Position numbers and translations under genes: made by a program. From contig CAYXPY010000004.1 of NCBI GenBank assembly GCA_964467345.1, positions 1 through 64,000 of the forward strand: a DNA stretch of 64,000 nt, read 5' to 3'. This DNA is from SM1-50 sp964467345. Lineage in GTDB: Archaea > Thermoplasmatota > E2 > DHVEG-1. The notes beneath the pieces are model-generated. The model searched no databases. It was not told the DNA's origin and was given only the letters and a program-made list of their open reading frames with translations. Below are positions 24,103 through 33,538 of the stretch, piece by piece; the first letter of the stretch is position 1; every line of letters begins with the position of its first letter.

Positions 24103-25452
24103 TTATTCTGGCGCTTGGGGGATATACCCATGTGTCATCAGGGTCTGTGTTATATCCCTGGATTTTTTTATGATTGACAATGCATGTTCATAGAGCTGTT
24201 GACGAGATGGTTTGATCCGAGCAATCCCCTGGGATATCGCTTTCATACCCACAGCAACAGCCTCTCTGGGGAAGACTTCCCAAGAGTCCATGGTAGGTAC
24301 TATGGAAGTATCACTCAGTCCTGCGTCCTCTGCTGTTTTTGCTAGCTCATGGGCAGCTGCGATGCACATTTCATCAGTGATGGTCTCAGCGCGGACGTCA
24401 AGAGTGCCGCGGAATATCCCTGGGAAGCCTAATGAGTTGTTGATTTGGTTGGGGAAATCTGATCGGCCTGTTGCGATGATACGGGCTCCTGCTTCTTCTG
24501 CTTCCCATGGCCAGATCTCTGGTATTGGATTTGCCGTAGCAAAGAGAATTGAGTCCTGTGCCATGGAGGAGACCCATTCTTTTTTAATTGTACCTGGACC
24601 GGGTTTGCTTGCGGCGATACAAATATCGGTATCTCTGAGAGCGTCAGCAAGGCCACCGGTGCGTCCTTCAGCGTTTGATTGTAAGCACATCGTCCATTTT
24701 TCAGGGTTATTTTCTTTTTCTTGTTCCAGGTCCTCTCGAGAGGTATGAAGAATGCCTTTGCTGTCTGCCATGATGATGTTTTTCTGCTGCACCCCTGCTG
24801 CGATAAGCACGCGTGCGATAGCGATGTTTGCTGCACCTGCACCGACCATGCTGACAAGAGCACTGTCAAGAGGTTTCCCTACGATTTTTAAGGCATTGAT
24901 CGCCCCTGCGGTGACTATGGTTGCGGTACCTTGTTGATCATCATGCCATACCGGGATATCCATCTCTTTTCTTAAGCGATCTAGGATGTAGAAACATTTT
25001 GGTTTTGCAATATCCTCTAGATTGATACCACCGAAGCTTGGTTTGAGCCATTTCACTGCCTGGATAATCTCCTCAGGTTTTTTAGTGTCAAGACAGATTG
25101 GGTATGCATCGACGCCACCAAGGTATTTGAAGAGGAGTGATTTCCCTTCCATGACCGGAAGTCCTGCCTCAGGTCCGATGTCTCCAAGTCCAAGGACTCG
25201 TGTCCCATCACTGATGACAGCGACCGTATTCCACTTATTCGTGTAATCAAAAACCTTTAACGGATGCTTTTGAATCTCTTTGCAGGGTTCTGCGACACCG
25301 GGGGTATACCAGATAGCGAAATCATTGAAGTCTTTTATCCGACATTTTGGCAGCACCTCTATTTTTCCGCGATAGAAAGGGTGTAACCTCATAGCGTCTT
25401 TCGCTGGTTTATTTGCTTTTTCAAGCAGTTGTTTTTCGTTGATTTTTTTCAT
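24103..25452 (-). CDS. NAD(P)-dependent malic enzyme
   Basis: This 449-residue enzyme performs oxidative decarboxylation of malate to pyruvate with NAD(P) reduction. It carries the compact malic-enzyme signatures: FAIWYTPGVAEPCKEI, VISDGTRVLGLGDIGPEA (malate and metal site), PVWHDDQQGTATIVTAG, the dinucleotide loop SMVGAGAANIAIARVL, and FATANPIPEIWP. It is complete and without the phosphotransacetylase-like extension seen in bacterial MaeB. It lies upstream of the hydrogenase operon in the same direction with a 112-base gap, and is divergent from the Hdr operon. Confidence 0.95.
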   Translation of the reverse strand: MKKINEKQLLEKANKPAKDAMRLHPFYRGKIEVLPKCRIKDFNDFAIWYTPGVAEPCKEIQKHPLKVFDYTNKWNTVAVISDGTRVLGLGDIGPEAGLPVMEGKSLLFKYLGGVDAYPICLDTKKPEEIIQAVKWLKPSFGGINLEDIAKPKCFYILDRLRKEMDIPVWHDDQQGTATIVTAGAINALKIVGKPLDSALVSMVGAGAANIAIARVLIAAGVQQKNIIMADSKGILHTSREDLEQEKENNPEKWTMCLQSNAEGRTGGLADALRDTDICIAASKPGPGTIKKEWVSSMAQDSILFATANPIPEIWPWEAEEAGARIIATGRSDFPNQINNSLGFPGIFRGTLDVRAETITDEMCIAAAHELAKTAEDAGLSDTSIVPTMDSWEVFPREAVAVGMKAISQGIARIKPSRQQLYEHALSIIKKSRDITQTLMTHGYIPQAPE

Positions 25453-25586
25453 AATAAGTTCCCACGTTGGGGATATGATATTTTGCTATATTAATTCGCA
25501 TGATTCGTATTGTTGGAAAAAATGAAAAATTATTGATAGTTTTAAATATGATAGGTGGATAAACCTTCTGCAGAGAAGTCGGAAAA

Positions 25587-25594
25587 GTATATAT
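25587..25594 (+). promoter_or_regulatory. TATA box of the Hdr operon
   Basis: TATATATA lies 40-47 bases before the hdrC ATG at 25634, giving a transcript start near 25616 and an ~18-base leader. It is the only strong TATA element in the divergent gap on this strand. Confidence 0.6.
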
Positions 25595-25595
25595 A

Positions 25596-25609
25596 GTTAA
25601 CAATTGTTA
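25596..25609. promoter_or_regulatory. Perfect 14-bp palindrome, candidate operator of the Hdr operon
   Basis: TTAACAATTGTTAA lies one base after the TATA box and before the predicted transcript start, exactly where an archaeal repressor would block RNA polymerase recruitment. A dimeric winged-helix regulator would be the expected binder; none is encoded nearby. Confidence 0.5.
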
Positions 25610-25633
25610 ATTAATGAATAGAGAGAGTCTAAA

Positions 25634-26161
25634 ATGAGCATTATCGACTTGACTTCTATGGGGGAGCCGCAGTCGGATCAACGAAAAGAACTCAACGACC
25701 GACTCAAAAAACTCCAAGACGAAATATCAGACTATTGTTTCCAATGCGGTAGATGCACCTCTGGCTGCGAAGCACATAAACTCCTAGAGCTAGAACCACA
25801 TAAAATCATCGCATTATTAAAACGAGGATTACTCAACGAACTTGTCAACTCCGATGTCATCTGGACCTGCATGAGCTGTATGAAATGCAGGGAACGCTGC
25901 CCCCAACGCGTCGCCCCTGTTGAGGTTTTATTTGCTTTAAAGAACATGGCTGTCGCAAGCGGCAAACAAATCCCGGGGAAATATACCAGTATGCTGCAGT
26001 CAATCCTCTCGATGGGACTTATCCAGGACATCCAGCAAACCACAACCCGTGGTAATACAACAGTGAAACGAGACGAGCTTGGACTCCCTTCGCTTTCCAA
26101 ACCAGTTGATGTTGCCAAGTTTCAAGCAGGGATCATGAAAATCGCGATGGAAAAGGTATAA
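25634..26161 (+). CDS. hdrC: Heterodisulfide reductase subunit HdrC
   Basis: This 175-residue protein has two canonical 4Fe-4S motifs, CFQCGRCTSGCEA (about residue 35) and CMSCMKCRERCP (about residue 77), each C-x2-C-x2-C-x3-C. Its C-terminal helix end is typical of HdrC, which wires HdrA to HdrB. It is the first gene of a long one-direction Hdr operon and is followed after 5 bases by hdrB. Unlike the second HdrC-like protein of the locus (35128-35796), all cluster Cys are present. Confidence 0.95.
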   Translation: MSIIDLTSMGEPQSDQRKELNDRLKKLQDEISDYCFQCGRCTSGCEAHKLLELEPHKIIALLKRGLLNELVNSDVIWTCMSCMKCRERCPQRVAPVEVLFALKNMAVASGKQIPGKYTSMLQSILSMGLIQDIQQTTTRGNTTVKRDELGLPSLSKPVDVAKFQAGIMKIAMEKV

Positions 26162-26166
26162 GGACG

Positions 26167-27045
26167 ATGAAAAAGAAATACGCTCTGTATCCTGGTTGTT
26201 TAATGCCAACAGAACAATACGCCTACGAGCTTTCAATCAGAGAAACTCTACCGATACTCGGTATTGACCTCGTCGACGTAGAAGGCTTTTCCTGTTGTGG
26301 AGAACCAATGAAAAGCGTGAATCAATTCCTCACCTTGTATCTCTCCACACGCAATCTTGCGATAGCCGAGAAGCATCATCTTGACCTGTTCGTCCCATGT
26401 GCAATGTGTCATCTGGCACTTTCCGAATGTCACCATGTTCTAGAGAAGAACCCAGCAATGAAAGAACGAATCAACAGCCACCTCGCTGCCGAGGACCTAC
26501 AATACACCGGGAAAAGCAAGATTGTTCACACCATCGATTTATTATATGATCAAATCGGGATTGAAAAGATAAAGGAGCATGTCAAAAAACCACTCACCGG
26601 TCTGAAAATAGCGGCTCATTATGGGTGTCACCTGATCCGTCCCAGTGAGATCGGTCGTCCGGATGACTCAGAAAATCCACAGAAAATAGAATCGATCCTC
26701 AAAGCCATCGGTGCCGAACCAGTCAACTACCCTCAGAAACTTGATTGTTGCGGTGCGCCATTACTTGCCAATCTCCCAGAGTCCGCGCTGACAAAAACAG
26801 GTCAGAAGCTCCAGGCAATACAAGAACAAGGAATCCAAGCATTGGTGGATGTCTGTCCTTGGTGCCATAAGATGTTCGACAGCAGACAAACCAAAGCAGC
26901 AGAGACCGTCGCAACAAAACTTGATGTCCCGGTATTCTACCTTACTCAATTACTTGGAATGGCCTTTGGACTATCTGCTGAAAAACTCGGCTTAGCACTC
27001 AACCTCAGCCCTGTCGAAAAACTCCAGCAGGAGGCTGCGACGTAA
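26167..27045 (+). CDS. hdrB: Heterodisulfide reductase subunit HdrB
   Basis: This 292-residue catalytic subunit has two complete CCG domains, the ligand sets for the pair of noncubane [4Fe-4S] clusters that split the disulfide. The first is C11, C43-C44 (FSCCGEPM) and C78xxC81 (VPCAMCHLA). The second is HYGCHLIRP, LDCCGAPLL and VCPWCHKMF. The spacing matches the methanogen enzyme. It is the only HdrB in a locus with three HdrA proteins. Since no methanogenesis genes are seen, its substrate need not be CoM-S-S-CoB. The stop overlaps the hdrA start by one base. Confidence 0.95.
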   Translation: MKKKYALYPGCLMPTEQYAYELSIRETLPILGIDLVDVEGFSCCGEPMKSVNQFLTLYLSTRNLAIAEKHHLDLFVPCAMCHLALSECHHVLEKNPAMKERINSHLAAEDLQYTGKSKIVHTIDLLYDQIGIEKIKEHVKKPLTGLKIAAHYGCHLIRPSEIGRPDDSENPQKIESILKAIGAEPVNYPQKLDCCGAPLLANLPESALTKTGQKLQAIQEQGIQALVDVCPWCHKMFDSRQTKAAETVATKLDVPVFYLTQLLGMAFGLSAEKLGLALNLSPVEKLQQEAAT

Positions 27046-29003
27046 TGCGCCGCATCGGTGTTTTTGTCTGCCATTGCGGGATAAACATCGCACAGAACGT
27101 TGATGTCAAAGCACTCACCCAGTACGCAAGTAAACTTAACGGTGTCGTCGTCGCAAAAGAATACAAATATATGTGCTCAGACGTCGGAGCAACCTTAATT
27201 AAGGACACCATCAAAGAGTTCAAACTCGACGGCGTTGTCATCGCATCCTGTTCACCACGGATGCACGAACACACCTTCAGACGGGTCGCAAGCGATGGCG
27301 GGGTGAACCCGTACCGAGTCGAAATATCCAATATACGCGAACAATGCTCCTGGGCGCATACAGACAAAGAACAAGCCACAGAAAAGGCAAAATACTTGGT
27401 TCGCAGCGCAGTGTCAAAAGCACGTTCCCTTGAACCCCTGAAACCATCCAAATTCAAGGTAATACCAGAGGCCCTTGTGATCGGAGCTGGTATCGCAGGG
27501 ATCCAAGCCTCCCTTGACCTGGCAAATGACGGTTTTAAGGTCCATCTGGTAGAACGAGACCCAAGCATCGGTGGCCATATGGCGCAGCTTGACAAGACCT
27601 TTCCGACACTGGATTGTTCCTCCTGCATCCTCACCCCTAAGATGATGGAAGTAGCAAACCATGAGAACATCGAACTGTTCAGTTACTCAGAGGTCGCTAG
27701 CGTCGATGGCAGCATCGGGAATTACACCGTGAAAATAAAAAAGAAGCCACGTTACATTGATGTTGACAAATGTACAGGATGTGGCGATTGCGCTACCGCT
27801 TGTCGCCTCAAAGACAGAATCACCAGTGAATTCAACCAAGGAATGGGAAAACGGGGCGCTTCCTACATGCCGTTCCCACAGGCAGTACCTCTCAAATACG
27901 TCATCGATGACAAAAAATGCCTATTCCTGACTAAAGGGAAATGCGGTGATGAACCGCTCTGCAAGAAAGCCTGTGCTCAAGACGCCATAGATTTTGATCA
28001 GAAGGAAGAAATCGTCGAACGCAAGGTCGGTGCCATCATCGTTGCCACCGGCTATGACCTCATGGACCCTGCATCGGTGTACGAATATGGGTACGACCAG
28101 TCCCCTGATGTGATCACCACCTTAGAAATGGAACGATTGATCAGCTCCTCAGGACCAACCAAAGGAGAGATCCTGCGTCCTTCCAATCAACAGAAACCAA
28201 AAAGCATCACCTTCATCCTCTGCGTCGGCTCCCGAGACGAGACCCAATGCACCTGGTGCTGCCGCATCGGATGTATGACTGCATTAAAACAAGTCTACCT
28301 CCTCAGAGAAAAACTCGGAGAGGACGTCGAAATCAACCTCTGCTACCACGACCTGCGCTCATATGGGAAAGGCTATGAGGAATTCTACCGCAAAGTACGA
28401 GGCCTTCACACGAACCTGTTCCGTGGTCGCCCTTCCGAAGTACGCACGATGGCAGATACACTAAAGATGGATATTTTTGATACGACCACAAACAAACTAT
28501 TTGAAATAAAAACAGACATGGTGGTCCTTGTCCCTGCGATGAAGCCACGAAACGATGCCACTGAGTTTTCACGTCTCCTTCATCTAACATTAAGTGGTGA
28601 TGGATTCTTCCTAGAGGCCCATCCCAAACTCCGCCCAGTTGATACATTCGTCAACGGCATCTTCATCGCTGGATGTTGCCAAGCACCAAAAGACATCCAG
28701 GACACCGTATCCCAAGCAAGTGCTGCAGCATCAAGAGCCGCAACCATCCTCTCACAGGATGAACTGGAGATAGACCCACTTGTTGCGATGGTCGATGAGG
28801 ACGCCTGCACCGGGTGTGGGATCTGCATCGAAGTCTGCCCCTATGAAGCACGGACACTGAATGAACGGAAAAGGATCGCAGAGGTCAACGAGGCGTTATG
28901 CGCAGGTTGCGGGGGATGCATCGCTGCTTGCCCAAGCAACGCGTCCATCCATAAGAATTTCACAAAAAAACAACTGCTCGACATGGTTGACGACATCATG
29001 TAA
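27045..29003 (+). CDS. hdrA: Heterodisulfide reductase subunit HdrA, standard form
   Basis: This 652-residue flavoprotein has the full methanogen-like architecture: an N-terminal domain with VFVCHCGINIAQNVD, a thioredoxin-reductase-like FAD domain (VIGAGIAGIQASLDLA, LDKTFPTLDCSSCILTPKM), and an inserted ferredoxin module (CTGCGDCATACR at about 245, and CGDEPLCKKACAQDA). A C-terminal 2x[4Fe-4S] ferredoxin (CTGCGICIEVCPYEA, CAGCGGCIAACPSNAS) ends the protein. In characterised complexes HdrA holds the bifurcating FAD. It is translationally linked to hdrB and is followed by a far larger HdrA-like gene after 11 bases. Confidence 0.95.
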   Translation: MRRIGVFVCHCGINIAQNVDVKALTQYASKLNGVVVAKEYKYMCSDVGATLIKDTIKEFKLDGVVIASCSPRMHEHTFRRVASDGGVNPYRVEISNIREQCSWAHTDKEQATEKAKYLVRSAVSKARSLEPLKPSKFKVIPEALVIGAGIAGIQASLDLANDGFKVHLVERDPSIGGHMAQLDKTFPTLDCSSCILTPKMMEVANHENIELFSYSEVASVDGSIGNYTVKIKKKPRYIDVDKCTGCGDCATACRLKDRITSEFNQGMGKRGASYMPFPQAVPLKYVIDDKKCLFLTKGKCGDEPLCKKACAQDAIDFDQKEEIVERKVGAIIVATGYDLMDPASVYEYGYDQSPDVITTLEMERLISSSGPTKGEILRPSNQQKPKSITFILCVGSRDETQCTWCCRIGCMTALKQVYLLREKLGEDVEINLCYHDLRSYGKGYEEFYRKVRGLHTNLFRGRPSEVRTMADTLKMDIFDTTTNKLFEIKTDMVVLVPAMKPRNDATEFSRLLHLTLSGDGFFLEAHPKLRPVDTFVNGIFIAGCCQAPKDIQDTVSQASAAASRAATILSQDELEIDPLVAMVDEDACTGCGICIEVCPYEARTLNERKRIAEVNEALCAGCGGCIAACPSNASIHKNFTKKQLLDMVDDIM

Positions 29004-29014
29004 GTGTAACGATT

Positions 29015-32000
29015 ATGACAAAAGAAAAAAAACAAAAGATCACTGCTGCACATAAACAGGGCTCAGTCCTTGTCATCGGTGGTGGTATCTCAGGGATTCA
29101 ATCATCGCTTGACTTAGCGGATGCAGGATTCAAAGTCTATCTTGTCGACCGTGGTCTTTCCATCGGCGGGACCATGACACAACTAGACAAAACATTTCCG
29201 ACAAACGATTGTGCCATGTGCATCCTTGCACCAAAACTCGTCTACACAGGACGACACGAGAATATAAACATCATCACAAACGCTGAGGTCACCGATGTCG
29301 CCGGAGAGGTTGGGAACTTCCAGGTCACCCTTAAGAAACACCCCCGTTACGTCGATCTCACAAAATGCAACGGATGCGGTGATTGCGTGGAACACTGTCC
29401 GGTTTCTATGCGATCTGAATTCGATGAGGGACTTGCGACACATAAAGCAATCTATCAACCGTTCCCACAAGCGATTCCAAATGTCTTCGCTATAAGAAAA
29501 AACGAAGGTACCTCCCCCTGTAGAATCTCCTGCCCAGCAGGATTGAACGCCCATGGGTTCGTCGCCTTAGCAGCTCAAGAGAAATTCGCAGAAGCCTTTG
29601 AGCTTATCAAAGAAACCATCCCCTTCCCAGGATCATTGGGCCGTATATGCTATCATCCCTGTGAAACAGATTGCAACAGGAAAGACATCGATGAACCCGT
29701 CTCCATTTGTCGCATCAGACGATTCATTGCCGATTACATCTATGACCATCCAGAAGCTCTTGCCGAGTATAAGAAAATACAAGCAGAAAAACAACAAAAC
29801 ATAGAAATCAACAAGACAAAGAAAGGAAACAACCAAAAAGTCGCAATCATCGGAGCAGGACCTACTGGAATAACCGCTGCATACGACCTTTCTCGTAAGG
29901 GGTATAAACCAGTAGTTTTCGAAGCAGAGAAATTCAGCGGAGGCATGCTGCATTACGGGGTACCTGACTACCGACTCCCAAAAGAGTATCTCCATAAAGA
30001 ACTCGATCCTCTCTGCGAACAAGAACAAATCGAACTGAAGAACAACCAGAAGCTCGGGAGAGATTTCACGCTGGCAGACCTCAAGAAACAAGGGTTCAAA
30101 GCCATCCTTGTCGCGATCGGTGCTCATAAGACACGGGCAGCAGGGATTGAATGCTGTACTGGAACAGATACCTGCATCTTAGAAGGTGTCGAGTATCTCA
30201 AGCAGCTCAATAGGAACATGATCGCAGCGGAATATTTCAAGGGAAAAACCATCTTGGTTATCGGCGGTGGAAACGTCGCGATGGATTCCGCACGTACCGC
30301 ACGGCGTCTCGGGGGAAACGTGACTGTCTTGTATCGAAGATCTCTGAAAGAGATGCCAGCGCACAAAGAGGAGATTCAACAAGCAGAAGAGGAAGGCATC
30401 ACCTTTAGCTTTTTGACCGCCCCGACGAAACTGCATAAAAACGAGAAACACACCTGTCTCCAATGCGTGAAAATGCAGCTAGGGGAACCAGATGCATCAG
30501 GGAGACGACGACCGATCATTGTGCCTAATTCCGAATATGACGTCCCCTGTGACTATGTTATCTTTGCAATAGGCCAAGAACTGGATATACAATTGATGGA
30601 AGAAAACAACATCGCTCTTTCGCCCTCAGGTTTTATCCAGGTGGACTCTATCACGTTACAAACACCCCAAGAGGGGGTTTTTGCCGGCGGTGATGCAGTC
30701 TCCGGTCCTGCGTCTGCTGTCGAGGCGATTGCCGCAGGTCATCGTGTGGCAGAATCAATCGATCGATTCCTCAACAATGAAGATCTAATAAAAGGAAGAG
30801 AAACCACAGAGCCAGTAAAAGCACAGATCCCAAAGGAAACCCTCAGAATCCCACAAGAGCGGGAACAGCCACCGTTACTGCCCCTTGATGAACGAGTAAT
30901 GACATTCACTGAAGTCGACCAAGGTTTCACCAAAGAACAGGTTGTCCGTGAGGCACAACGGTGCCTGAATTGCGCAGGATGCTGTGATTGCCAACAATGT
31001 GTCCTTTACTGTGGACCTCACGCTATTGACCATCAGATGAAGGAAACAACGCAGACTATTGATGTCGGAGCTGTTATCGTCTCACCAGGTTTTGCGGAGT
31101 ACACCCCACCAAAAGCAGATAGTTACGGATATCAAGTCTATCCGAATGTACTGACCAGCATCGAATTCGAACGGATGCTCTCTGCATCAGGACCATATAA
31201 AGGCCATATCAAACGGATCTCTGATGGGAAGCCATTGAAAAAAATCGCATGGCTCCAATGCATCGGTTCACGTGACGAAAGCTGCGATCGGAAATACTGC
31301 TCCTCGGTGTGTTGCATGTACGCAACCAAGGAAGCAGTCATCGCAAAGGAGCACGAACCCGGGGTGGATACACATATCTATTATATGGATATGCGGTCGT
31401 TCGGTAAGGATTTTGATAAGTATTTTGAACGAGCGCAAAACGAGTATGGCGTCGTCTATAGACGATGCCGTATCGCAAAGATAGAACAGGACCGGAAAAC
31501 AAAACAGCTCACAATCCGCTCTGTTGATGAGAAAGGCGCCTTACAAAACGAGATATACGACATGGTAGTACTTTCCGTAGGGTTACAACCCTGCGCAACC
31601 CTTGGCCATCTCAGCAAAGCATTGGAGATTAATTTAAATGAATACGGGTTCGTCGAGACAGACACATTCACCCCAGTCTCCACCTCACGTGAAGGCATCT
31701 ATGCCTCAGGAACGGTCACAGAACCAAAGGACATCCCTGAGAGCGTGACCCAGGCGTCTGCAGCCGCCGCAGAAGCGGCAAGGACTATCGCAGAGGTGAG
31801 AGGAACCGAGGTCGCTGAGAAGACATACCCAGTGGAACGGGATATAAAAACAGAGGTTCCCCGGATAGGTGTATTCGTCTGCCATTGTGGGATCAATATC
31901 GCTGGCATCGTTGATGTGAAAAAAGTTGTTGAAGTCTCAAAGACACTCCCCTACGTCGTCTACTCAGATGATACCTTATTTACCTGCTCACAGGATTCAC

Positions 32001-33532
32001 AGGAAAAAATAAAAGAGAAGATAAAGGCTTTAAATCTCAACCGGGTTGTCATCGCTTCATGCACCCCCCGGACACATGAGCCATTATTCCAAGATACGCT
32101 TCGACAGGCTGGGTTAAACCCCCATCTGTTTGAAATGGCAAACCTTCGTGACCAGAACTCCTGGGTCCATAAAAGTGATTCTAGCAGTGCCACGGAAAAA
32201 GCTATCGATTCGGTGAAAATGGCAGTTGCGAAATCCTCCGATTTATACCCCGTGCGTCATCTGCAGATCCCGGTCATTTCCAGCGCTCTTGTGATTGGTG
32301 GCGGTATCGCAGGGATGACTGCCGCACTCTCCATTGCAGATCAAGGGTACCAGGTCTACCTCGTCGAAAGGGAACCAGACCTTGGGGGTCATCTCAAGGA
32401 AATCTACCTTGGGGTACAGGGGGAGAAACCACAGGACCTCTTGAAACAGACTATTGAACAAGTCACCAGTCATCCTTTGATACAGGTATTCACCCAGACG
32501 ACCGTCGGGCAGATCTCCGGATACGTCGGGAACTTCTCCACAACAGTGCAGAAGGATAAAAAGGAGAAGACACCAACCGTGATTCAACATGGTGTCATCA
32601 TCGTCGCAACCGGTGGAGTCCCATACGAACCCAAGGAATATCAATACAAGAAACACGATGATGTGCTGACCCAGACACAGTTCGAAAAAGACCTCTTTGA
32701 TGAAAAAAAATATCTCAAGGACCTAAAGGAGGTCGTGATGATCCAATGTGTCGGATCACGAAACGAAGACCAGCCGTATTGCAGCAGGGTGTGTTGCTCT
32801 GAGGCGTTGAAGAATGCCTTGCGGTTCAAGGAGCAGAATTCCGATGCAACAGTCTATGTCCTGTATCGTGATATCAGGACCTATGGATTCAGGGAGGATG
32901 TCCTCTACCAAAAGGCCCGAAAGAAAGGGATTCTTTTCATACGATATGATGAAAAAGATGAACCAAAAGTAACCATCGATGATGGAAAACTGCTGGTAAG
33001 AACAAAGGACCCCATCCTGCAACGAGAACTCCGTTTACACCCGGATAAATTGATATTAAGCACTGGCGTTATCCCACAGGACAATAAACCACTCGCACAA
33101 CTGCTCAAAGTCCCCTTAAACGAAGATGGGTTTTATGCCGAAGCGCATGTGAAGCTTCGCCCGATTGATTTTTCTGCAGACGGTATTTTCCTCTGCGGTC
33201 TTGCCCATTCACCTCGGTTCATCGAAGAATCAATCGTACAGGCAAAGGCCACAAGCGCCAGGGCGGCAACAATCCTTTCAAAAAAATATCTTGAAACAAT
33301 CGGCAACATCGCAAGGGTAGTTTCGCGGAATTGCGCTGGATGCCAACTGTGTATCGAGGCATGTCCCTATGATGCGATTAGCTACGACGAAGAAAAGAAA
33401 ATCGTAATCGTCAATGAAATCCTCTGTCAGGGCTGTGGTGCCTGCTCCGTGGTCTGTCCAAGTGGCACGTCACAACAGAACACGTTTACGAAACGTCAGA
33501 TTATCTCTATGATTGATGCATGTTTGGAGTAA
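29015..33532 (+). CDS. Giant double HdrA with inserted NfnB/GltD-like NAD(P)H module
   Basis: At 1505 residues this is a multi-domain flavo-Fe-S protein. Residues ~15-165 begin an HdrA FAD domain (GGGISGIQSSLDLA, LDKTFPTNDC) with ferredoxin motif CNGCGDCVEHCP. Residues ~166-650 are an NfnB/GltD-type insertion: a Fer4-like helical part (CRISCPAGLNAHGF, CYHPCETDC), FAD loop IIGAGPTGITAAYDLS, NAD(P) loop VIGGGNVAMDSARTARRLG and GVFAGGDAVSGPASAVEAI. The HdrA fold then resumes (~650-945). A second HdrA follows: VFVCHCGINIAG at ~948, GGGIAGMTAALS at ~1089 and a C-terminal ferredoxin at ~1438-1484. The frame is continuous. It likely brings NAD(P)H into the bifurcating complex; at least three flavin sites are predicted. 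Confidence 0.92.
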   Translation: MTKEKKQKITAAHKQGSVLVIGGGISGIQSSLDLADAGFKVYLVDRGLSIGGTMTQLDKTFPTNDCAMCILAPKLVYTGRHENINIITNAEVTDVAGEVGNFQVTLKKHPRYVDLTKCNGCGDCVEHCPVSMRSEFDEGLATHKAIYQPFPQAIPNVFAIRKNEGTSPCRISCPAGLNAHGFVALAAQEKFAEAFELIKETIPFPGSLGRICYHPCETDCNRKDIDEPVSICRIRRFIADYIYDHPEALAEYKKIQAEKQQNIEINKTKKGNNQKVAIIGAGPTGITAAYDLSRKGYKPVVFEAEKFSGGMLHYGVPDYRLPKEYLHKELDPLCEQEQIELKNNQKLGRDFTLADLKKQGFKAILVAIGAHKTRAAGIECCTGTDTCILEGVEYLKQLNRNMIAAEYFKGKTILVIGGGNVAMDSARTARRLGGNVTVLYRRSLKEMPAHKEEIQQAEEEGITFSFLTAPTKLHKNEKHTCLQCVKMQLGEPDASGRRRPIIVPNSEYDVPCDYVIFAIGQELDIQLMEENNIALSPSGFIQVDSITLQTPQEGVFAGGDAVSGPASAVEAIAAGHRVAESIDRFLNNEDLIKGRETTEPVKAQIPKETLRIPQEREQPPLLPLDERVMTFTEVDQGFTKEQVVREAQRCLNCAGCCDCQQCVLYCGPHAIDHQMKETTQTIDVGAVIVSPGFAEYTPPKADSYGYQVYPNVLTSIEFERMLSASGPYKGHIKRISDGKPLKKIAWLQCIGSRDESCDRKYCSSVCCMYATKEAVIAKEHEPGVDTHIYYMDMRSFGKDFDKYFERAQNEYGVVYRRCRIAKIEQDRKTKQLTIRSVDEKGALQNEIYDMVVLSVGLQPCATLGHLSKALEINLNEYGFVETDTFTPVSTSREGIYASGTVTEPKDIPESVTQASAAAAEAARTIAEVRGTEVAEKTYPVERDIKTEVPRIGVFVCHCGINIAGIVDVKKVVEVSKTLPYVVYSDDTLFTCSQDSQEKIKEKIKALNLNRVVIASCTPRTHEPLFQDTLRQAGLNPHLFEMANLRDQNSWVHKSDSSSATEKAIDSVKMAVAKSSDLYPVRHLQIPVISSALVIGGGIAGMTAALSIADQGYQVYLVEREPDLGGHLKEIYLGVQGEKPQDLLKQTIEQVTSHPLIQVFTQTTVGQISGYVGNFSTTVQKDKKEKTPTVIQHGVIIVATGGVPYEPKEYQYKKHDDVLTQTQFEKDLFDEKKYLKDLKEVVMIQCVGSRNEDQPYCSRVCCSEALKNALRFKEQNSDATVYVLYRDIRTYGFREDVLYQKARKKGILFIRYDEKDEPKVTIDDGKLLVRTKDPILQRELRLHPDKLILSTGVIPQDNKPLAQLLKVPLNEDGFYAEAHVKLRPIDFSADGIFLCGLAHSPRFIEESIVQAKATSARAATILSKKYLETIGNIARVVSRNCAGCQLCIEACPYDAISYDEEKKIVIVNEILCQGCGACSVVCPSGTSQQNTFTKRQIISMIDACLE

Positions 33533-33538
33533 GAGAAA

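Noticed and set aside
27005..27670. Open frame of about 220 codons on the minus strand across hdrA.
   Set aside because: It lies wholly opposite well-conserved HdrB/HdrA coding sequence and shows no protein family features.
29015..33532. The 1505-residue HdrA might be an assembly chimera of separate hdrA and gltD genes.
   Set aside because: The frame is continuous, insert boundaries fall at a surface ferredoxin module, flanking domains resume correctly, and codon use is even along the gene. Reads would still be decisive.
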